From the NCBI GenBank assembly GCA_946894095.1, contig OX335641.1, forward strand, positions 10,248,501 to 10,312,500: a stretch of 64,000 nt of DNA. Reading direction: 5' to 3'. The stretch is from Incurvaria masculella (taxonomy: Eukaryota > Arthropoda > Insecta > Lepidoptera > Incurvariidae). Under the pieces are notes generated by a model, which did no database searches, was not told where the DNA came from, and was given only the letters and a program-made list of their open reading frames with translations. Both the position numbers and the translations under genes were made by a program. Within the stretch, counting starts at the first letter, position 1; the number at the start of each line of letters is the position of its first letter. Shown here piece after piece: positions 1-9,500 of this stretch.

Positions 1-389
1 AAATAACCTGGAATTGCTTATATAATTCTAAGAATGTGTGAAAAAAGTTGCCATTTTCTATGCCTCATAATTAACTCACAAATGATAGCCTTTTTTATAA
101 ACGTTTTTTCAATACATAAATGCATAGTGTGCTCGCCTATATAATTAGAGTTAGTAACTTGCAATTTTTGGGAGTAATAGCAGAAATAGCGAACTAGAGA
201 CGAAAGACTGTGGCGCCATCTACATGGATGGTATGTGAGCACACTTCGTAGAGATGGATCTGTGAAGCTTATCTTGCAATTCCGTTATATCCAATTGTAG
301 GAAGCTGGCCTTTTTAAGAAGAGGTATCAAGAAGGTACCAAATAAGAAACAGAAACACAAGTCTGAGAGGAGCGAAAGTGAAATATGAC

Positions 390-517
390 CTGGTGTTGTC
401 GCAACAGACGGAGCCCTGTTTCTTGCAGTGAGTATGTCCGACTAGCACAGCAGGCTTTTTGCAGAAAGCCGCCATAATGTTGTGTATGCAGTACCCGGGG
501 CACTGCAGTAGCGGTGG
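390..517 (-). CDS. mas: mas exon 6: fourth clip-type module, last exon in window
   Basis: The acceptor is tttggattttcag|CC, phase 0. The translation is PPLLQCPGYCIHNIMAAFCK, then a Cys in HTHCKK and SVCCDN. The variant Cys-Pro-Gly-x-Cys ... Ala-Phe-Cys ... Cys ... Cys-Cys fits another Masquerade repeat. The donor is taken as ACCAG|GTCATA, which leaves phase 2. This donor is weak, so the exon end is the least certain boundary of the gene. Intron 5 (518-838) holds nothing else recognisable. Downstream exons are outside the window. Confidence 0.75.
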
Positions 518-3500
518 CTGAAAATCCAAATATTGTTCCATATAATATTGTCAACTGTGACGAGAGATAATCTATAATAGCAAATCGTATCTTCATTAAA
601 AAATCTAAGGATGAAAATTCCGAAAATACAAAACCAAAATAACATTGTGACCTAATTTCGGACTAATGTTCTTGGAGCGACTGGGCGTTGTTGATTAGGG
701 ATTAGCCCCATAAGTCTTCGAATCAAAGCATTGTATGTATATAGAGTTGTTGCTTGACGTATTTACCTGCGTGACTAATATTGTCGTAAGACACGATATG
801 AGGTATTCAATATATTCCTATAAGAAAGCAATGAATACCTGTGTCGTGGGCCTTGGAGTAGTGGTGGTGAGAGGTCTAGGGGCCTCGCTGCTCGACGGCT
901 CGTTGATGCAGCAGGTGCCCTCGTTGGAACACGTCGCGTCCTCGTCGACGTTCTCGCACAGAAGTGCGAACAGACCCGTGATGCACTGGCCGGAGCACTG
1001 CCTCTCCGGCCCGTTGTCCACCGGACTGTACTTGTTCTTCGGCGGGGGAGCGTAAGTGGTGGTTGTAAGCTGTTGGAGGAAGAGGCTTCAGTATTATCTT
1101 TGTGAGAGAGAGATCACAGATGAGAGAAGACACGCCAGCTCCAGGCACATGCCTCTCTCAATAGTAGGTATACTGACCGCGGTGGGTCGCATCGTGGTGT
1201 GCTTGCCGCCGCCGCTCTTGTTGGGTATGATGAGGTACTCCGGCGGGTTCTCGGCGTAGTCGTTGCGCGACACGCAGCAGCGCATGCCGGACATGCACAG
1301 CTCCGGCGTGCTGAGGTACGCCTCGCAGTATTCGGCGATGCGGTCCGCCACGCACACGCCGGTGCACTTCCCTGCACATAGGCATGCCATGAGCACGGCG
1401 AGGTCAACTTGCCTGCTTTACTACAGACGTATAAACATGTTTGCTTAGATTTTCACTGTTGTTCGACATAATATTTTACGTTTACGGATAAACAGTGTTC
1501 AGCTTACTTATCAAAGTACTAGTCACAGGACCTCCAGGTCGCGTCGCGAATACTGATGATGTCCACAGCGTGGTGGACGAAACGTCGAGCTAAATAAGTA
1601 AGCTGAACACTGTTTATCCGTAAACGTAAAATAATAAGACGTGTAAACGTTTTTAAAGCGATACAGGGTCTAAAAAACTACTCAGGAATTCGTAGCCTGA
1701 GCTAAAAGCCTGAAAACATGCAACAAGGTCAGTGCTACAAGTTAAGTAATATTGCAAGACTCGTAAATATTGTTACCATTGTTATTGTCCTTGGTCTTGC
1801 TCGGCTTGGGCGGTCTCTCGATGCGCTGCGTGGTCGCGGGCTCCGTGTCTTCCTCCGGCTCGGCGGTTGTGTAGCGCGCCGGAGGCTGTCGTGTCGTTGT
1901 CTCGTTGCCTGCTCGGGGAACAAATACTCTTATTGCTGCGTACAAACGGCATCACCCTAGACGCCACGTATTGGACTTTGACCCACATACGTTTTCCTTG
2001 CAAATGCTAATGCTTCTGTGGCGCCGAAGGTTTAGCGCTCTGTATATCTCCAAGGTAGTCAGTGTTTAGGGTTATACATTTTAGCCAATTAATGCCACAA
2101 TATTCAGTTCAATTAGATTGCGAATATAATCTCTTCAGGGTGTCGAAATGCCTTTTCCATATACAATCGACTTCTCTTATCAATATCGACCGCAAAAAAA
2201 TCACTTTCGCACTATTAAATATATGGTACTAACCACGGAGATCGAGAGACGATCTTTGTGGTAATAACCCTCTGTAGGCTTTGAATTCATTTATATAATG
2301 GTTGTAACTTAAAAAAAAAAAACAGTGATTACAGGCAAATAATATGTAATGCAGAAGAATATGACAGCATTTTTGGAATATCTAAAAGAGACCAGCTCGT
2401 GAGCCCGTCATATTGGTTTGAAAAGTGACGCTTATGTTATACGTGATCCAGATTGATTTTGACGTGGTTGTTAAGGCAGAAGCCCTGTAAGACACAAGCC
2501 AGGGTACTGAGGAACACCTCAAGATTGCTGCAGAACAGCTTGTTAAGAAAAACTCTGTGCCTGAGTGATATTTTTGGAGACTCTGACAGGCCAGTCAGAT
2601 CACCATGTCAAGGTAACGTCGATTCACAAATACAAAAACTTGACTCTACAGTGATTTTACGCAACAGTACTCATACCAAAAACTCTAAAGCGAGGTGGTA
2701 AAGCAATATAAATTGAACTGAAATTCATAATAAAATTGAAATGGGTACATACCTGAAGGCGCGTCCACACAGCACTTCATGGAGGGGTTCGGGCACTCGA
2801 CCTCGTGCAGCACCTCGTAGCAGATGAGCGTGGCGAGCGCGTGCATGCACACGCCGGGGCAGTTCTTGGCGTCCACCTGCGTGTCGAGCGTGTCCAGGAG
2901 ACCTGCAACCAAGTCAACCGTAGTCAAGGTCTACGTTTGCCAACTTTTAAAATAAGTTTGCGAAAACAGAAAAAACTATCGAGACGGGCAAAATGAAAAC
3001 GGGACTTCTTGAAAAACGTTTCTAGTCATAAGAACACAAAAGGTTCAAACTGCCCACTGTAAATTCAACAGAAACTGATAATATATCACCAAAAAATTAC
3101 TTTCTCTCTGATTTTTCTCGAATGAGATAGATGCCAGGAACAGAGTTCTCTACCCGAGATCTCGCAAGTCTCTCTTTGCATAGCTTAAAACGGAATACAC
3201 GTTCATCCCGCACCTTAAAACAAAATCTCATGACTTGTCTCGTATTACTTTTTAAATGTAACTCTTTATGGTCTTGTCACATAGCAAAAGTTTTGTAATT
3301 TTTTTATTTTTATCATTTTATTGACTAAAAAAATGCTTTAATTATCGAACCTGCTCACAAAACTTCACGAGAATCGGTTGAGAAATGCGACCTGTAGAGG
3401 GAAACAGCAGGGCAGTTTCCATACGGGCAGTTTGATCGTCGATGAGATTTGTATCACGTTGTACATAAATCGGTTTGCTAATAAGGTTATCTTTGGTAAA

Positions 3501-6500
3501 TGTAGAGCTGTTTAAATTTGGTGAGTTATTGGAGACTTGATGCCGCGTGGCAAGTTAAGTATAGGTTGTGAGGCATGAGAATAGCTATACTACCCGAAGT
3601 GTTACCTGAAAGAGACGTTCGAACGTAAATGTGATTGTTTGAATAGTATTCTAACGTCTACTAAGTTCTTGGAATATTCATTTCGATTTCAATAACTGGT
3701 GCAAATTTCATGTCTTCCGGATGCGTGTAAAGCTCGTAATACAACTTTATTTTTATGTAACTGGACATGGATGGCTAATACCAAACTGACCGTCAGATAT
3801 TAGTTTAACACACTACATGGGAACTAGGTGCCATTCCATGATGTTCCCCAACTATCTTACAGCAAGGATTTCAGTACTTTTAACGATGATCTATTACGTT
3901 CATTTACGTATTACTTCCAAGCATTTGGCAACCCCCCATGACTATCTCTTTGCCGTTATCTAATAAATATTATAAAGGGGAAAGTTTGTAATGATGGATG
4001 GATGGATGTTTGTTACTCTTTCACGTAAAAACTACTGAATGGATTTTAATGAAACTTTACAATAATATAGCTTATACATCAGAGTAAGACATTGGCCCAT
4101 GGGCTTTAGAACTTTCACCGGGCTGCGAAAACGATGCCGGTAGCGCTACTTCACACCAGGGGGAGCGGGGCCGGGGGCGGCGGCGGGAGCGGTGCCGGGG
4201 GCGGTGCGGGCGGTCCGACGGGGGCGGGTGAGGAGGGGGGGAGTACGGTTTGGTATTTTAGGACTACTTGGCAAAATCCTTGAGAACCAATTACTGATTT
4301 AGATGCGGATTGTATCTACGTCTAGCCTGATTCTACTCAAAACTTATAGGCTTCATTACCTGAAGGGTGAGTAGTGAGTGTTAAATTCTTATAACTTGCG
4401 AACCACTAACCCGATTTATGTGCGTATTTTATCAATGTATAGGATCTCTGGGAGCTGTCAGGTTCGAGATGGGTTACTGTTTTCGATGTTGAGGCTGGCT
4501 GTGGGTTGGAGTCCACGCAAAACTTACCTACATTACACGTTACTTACTTACTAGGTAAACAATGTTGCAGAGCAAGTGCAGAAAGGTTCTGGCGGCAAAT
4601 GCTTTTTTTTTAAATAGCCACCAAATGTCAACGAAGCTCTAAATGGGAATTATTGGATGTTTCTCATTAAATCATGCTATTTCAGCTCGAACGATCTTGA
4701 TTAAATTTGGTAGATGGATACATTGTCCTGGACCAGTTTGACCCTATTTTGGATCAGCCATGTCGCATACTTTTTATCCATGAAATAATTTAGCCGACGC
4801 TAACCCGAGCGGAGCCGGGTACCGCAGCTAGTATCTCCACATATTAGGAGAATCGACAGAGATAGGCACAGTGTACCACTGAATTAGTGGAATATGCAAC
4901 TCATTTCCTTTACCTCTGATATCGAATACGGAATATTTACTCCGAACTTTCTCTTATACAGCATAGAAGTTTCTGTCGGTTTCCTTCGTCCGCAGTAATC
5001 GACCCGTCTTGTAAAATGGCAACTCCAAGAGTGTATGTACGCCTAATGGAGCAAAACGATTAGATCAATATACAAATAAACTGATTCGAATGAACACTCG
5101 ATGATGAGTAATGAGATCCGTGTGCAGTCAGACCGTCGCCAGACAGTCCATCAACACAGCCGCTGCCGCGTACCGAGCGACACAACGAAAGGAAAACGCG
5201 GACGATGAGCAGGCACCGTTACCGGATGACCTAACGCACTTTCTTCGGGCGGAAAGGCGAGCATCGAGCTGATTAATTCGCGACAACTGATGCGTCGATA
5301 TGGAAATGTAAGTCACATACGATGACGAGTTGACATATCATTCAACAGAACAACCCTGTTTTATTCCCTTACAGGTGACGTTTACTCGCGTGATACCTTC
5401 TCGTGTGAATTATGTGAATGGCACAGCAGAATTAGCATTCTCGAGGGCCTACAAGACGTTTTCATTGGTTGGAATATTTGGTTCCGCATGCATCTTTATT
5501 GCTTTGTATGGCAGAAACGCGAAGCGATATCTATGTGGGCAAGATCTCCGCAGCCCAACAAATTGGTAGTGCACCGAGATGGGTAACGGATACGGTTATG
5601 ATGGACTCGTTTTCCTCGCATTGTCTAGCTCAGAGGGATATCCGGACTTCATTCCAGGAACATCACGCACGAATCTAACTGACGCGAAGTGAAGGCATCG
5701 ATAGCGTTCGCAACTGTATAGGCTCAACCCATGGGTCCAACTTGGACTATGCGGGCTTTTTAACCGTAACATTTCAGTGTCACATTTTATTCGAAAAGAA
5801 ACTTACATCTTTAAAATTATGTAGACCCAAGATACAAAAATACGAATGAATCTAAAATGCGAAAAACTCAAACATAAAATCGGGAATGTAGAGTTTCGTT
5901 AACTGAACAATAGGGCTGCTGTACTAAGTTCGTTTAGTGTGTGACCTAATGCAAAACGGCGTCTATGTAATGTTGGGCTAGCCACACGAGTTGTCATTTT
6001 GCCAGCGTTTTTTCACTTTTTAGGGTTCCGTACCCAAAAGTTGCCAACGGAACGCTATTACTAAGCCTCCGCTGTCCGTCCTCCGGTCCGTATGTCACAG
6101 GGCTCTATCTCATGAATCGTATGATTAAGGCGGCCCAACCCGGCGGGACTAACTCATTCGCGGGCACGGTACAAAACCGTCCTGTTGCGCTCTGGGACCT
6201 TCTCTGTTTCAAAGAAAATGACAGGCTCCGTGATGAGGAAGATGCATGTCCACAAAAAAAACAATGTGCATAGTGCATGATTTGGAAAGATTTACAAACA
6301 TTTTAATTACAAAACGACTTATAGCTAAAAGTAAACCACGACCGCTGTAGTAAAAAATCTAACAAAAACCAAATTGAATATAAATCTTGATTAAATAAGC
6401 TATGTCTGATGACTAATCTTCTTAAGATGTTCTTACTTGATCATTGCGTAATCCACCTCCAAAGTTATTGCATAAAACGCGCAAAAAATTCGAACTTTCG

Positions 6501-9500
6501 GACCATATAACTTAGAAACCAAACACAATTTTACAATTATCAGATCAAATCAGTCATCAGTTCGATCAAATAAAACTATTTTGAGCAAAATTTGGGATCT
6601 CTGACAAGAAATATGGGCGTGATCTTCTTTCCCCGTTTGTATGGGGAGTTGAACGGGATGGGCCACCTTAAGGCATCTGAATTTTGTATTTCAAACAAAG
6701 TGTGTATTTATTTTGCCGCTATAACAATAGGTAAAATTAAAAAAATATAAAAATTAAAGGTTAAATAATAAAAAAAACGTATTTTTTTTGTAAATCTTAT
6801 ATACGGAACCCTTTGTGTGCGAGTCCGACTCGTACTTTGTCAGTTTTCTCGTAAAACGGCTAGTAGCCTGCAGCCTGCTGTAATACTGCAGTAGTTTAGT
6901 AGCCGAATAACAAAACGGTAGGCCTCTTTGTAATATTGCAAATTTTACAAACACATTTTTTTGCAAAACGTCGCTGAAGATCATTTCTTCACATATCGAG
7001 TGATGACCAAGCTCTGTGCAGCGCGACCACTATAGCAGGCCGCGCCGTGCCTGCTGTTCGCGCGTGCACCGCTGATTTTGCATTTTACAACTTTTTCACG
7101 ATTTACAGTAAGAGTGAATTTAAATTCATAATCGTCGGCTGTCTGCTCTCGCACGCTTGAGCGACTGCTCGGATTATTTTAAACGTAGCGGTCTTACTGA
7201 CATCTCGAAACGAGGGGCCGAGTGCACAAGATAACATCAACGAAAATATAAGTGACGTGTTTAAATTTTGATTAATTTCGATTACTATTCCTGCAATTCC
7301 ATTTAAAATGCTTGTAATTAGCAAATAAGTTCAGGGAAAAGTCAAGTTAAATATGAAAACAAAAGGCAGTAATGATATACATGAATCATGCAGTCACGTT
7401 ATTTGTTCGTAAAGGTTCCTTAATGAAAATATTCGTTTCATTAAACCATGAGTCCTGGAACTTAACGGAGAAAAATAAAAATGTAATCGTAGCGTTAAGC
7501 TAGCTCGGCCAATATATTACTAAGCTACCTATATAACTACCTATACTAAACTACCTATATCAAACATTACGTACGTGAAGAACATCACTACATTAAACTG
7601 TAAAAATAGTAAACTTGGATTACTATGGTAAAAAGTTTTTGTTACCTTTTAAGTTATTCCGAATAATTATTCTGCATTATACACTAACTTTTTAAACAGT
7701 TGGATGTACTTGTCTCTTCCCGACGAATATTATGAGAATGAGAAATGCTGTTCGTTGGTAGGTAAACAACCGATCGACGTGATTTTTTTGCGTTAAATAT
7801 TTCATTTTTTTTTCGTTTAAAATAAAAACAAAACATAACTTCGCAGACATTTTGTTGCACCGCACCGCAGTACTTCTCCGGACTCGTTAGTTCATATCAC
7901 AGAAAAGATGAGGATTTCTTATGTCTTTTCAATCACGACGATATACACTAACTTTTTAAATAGTTGGATGTACTTGTCTCTTCCCGACGAATATTATGAT
8001 AATGAGAAATGTTGTTCGTTGGTAGGTAAACAACCGATCGACGTAATTTTTTTGCGTTAGATATTTCTTTTTTTTTTCGTTTAAAATAAAAACAAAACAT
8101 AACTTTGCAGACATTTTATTGCACCGCACCGCAGTACTTCTCCGGACTCGTTAGTTCATATCACAGAAAAGATGAGGATTTCTTATGTCCTTTCAATCAC
8201 GACGATATACACTAACTTTTTAAATAGTTCGATGTAGTTGTCTCTTACCAGAAAGATATCTTGATTTTGTTTACGTTCCCGGTGTAGCGACATGAAAATA
8301 CCTAGCTGTACATAAAGTCCTAGTACGTCCTAAAGTTAAGTCAGTCAGCGTGTTTGCGTCCACTGCTGGACATACGCCTCTTCAATTGTTCTCCAGTGCT
8401 CCCGGCCCTCAGCGGTACGGAACCACTGCTTTCCGCTGACGCACTTGATGTTGTCGTCCCACCTGGCGGGTGGTCTTCCCACACTCCGTTTTCCTGTCTA
8501 CGGCCACCAGTGTAGGACACGGTTTCTCCAACGGTCTTCGTCTCTTCGGCTGAAGTGACCAGCCCAGTGAGCATTTGAGCTTAGCCAACCAGTGTCCACT
8601 ACTTTGGTACGTGCGTCGATTGGTACGCCGGTTATGACGTACGGGTGTGAAACGTGGACTCTGACGGTCGCCGTTGTTCAAGGGTTGAAAGTTGCCCAGC
8701 GAACAATGGAGCGAGCCATGCTGCAAATATCGCTTGATTTTTCTGTATTATCATATTTAGCGTAGATTTATTTGTTAACGGCACAGAAAGAATTTCAGAA
8801 ATGTAAGCCCCACATTCCTATCTCAGGTACTCGCCGACTAATGACGGGTGCTGCGGGTATGTGCTCGGAAGCCGTTAGCTGACCACTGACGGCGCGCGGC
8901 GCGGGCGGTGCGGGGCGGTGCGGCGCGGGGAGGAGCGACGATGGCCTGACCACGAACGCGCGCATAACATTGACCCATAAAATGTGTAGCCGTACGTGTG
9001 TAGCGCATCTTCGCGGCCGAATTCCGAAGAACCCGATTCGAAACTGGGTAACCATTTCAGAACATTTCAAGCACGATCTGGAGCTAAAATAACGACTATC
9101 TTCTACAGAGCTTTATTTGTTTCACATTAACATCCATACACTTAGTTACCATAACGATTGAATACGAATGTGTACACTGAAGATAAAAATATGGTTAAAT
9201 GATACCAAAACCGTGTCAACATATACTATCATGATGTTAGCCCAACGCGCCACAAGGTCCCACGCCAGGACATTCCTTATAGTACACGGATTCGTTGAAC
9301 TGAAAGGAAAAAAAGACAGAAAATATTTCATCGCCGTTTCGACCATCTTTCATTCAATGCGATGGTATCAAGCCAGGCGGGATTAAGCCTACCACCCAGT
9401 AATTAAAGTAAAGAATGAAACAAACATTAAGAAGAACCCGAACCACGGTCAGCCTCGACCCATCCAGATCCGGACTGTATCCAGTCTTGCTTAACCTCGA

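Noticed and set aside
1094..1177. Continuation of the mas exon 4 open frame past 1178
   Set aside because: It reads through overlapping donor sites into intron sequence; exon 5 joins in frame only from 1178.
5330..5569. Frame with a hydrophobic segment after an acceptor-like site
   Set aside because: No donor, no homology I recognise, and it lies antisense in mas intron 1; kept only as a note.
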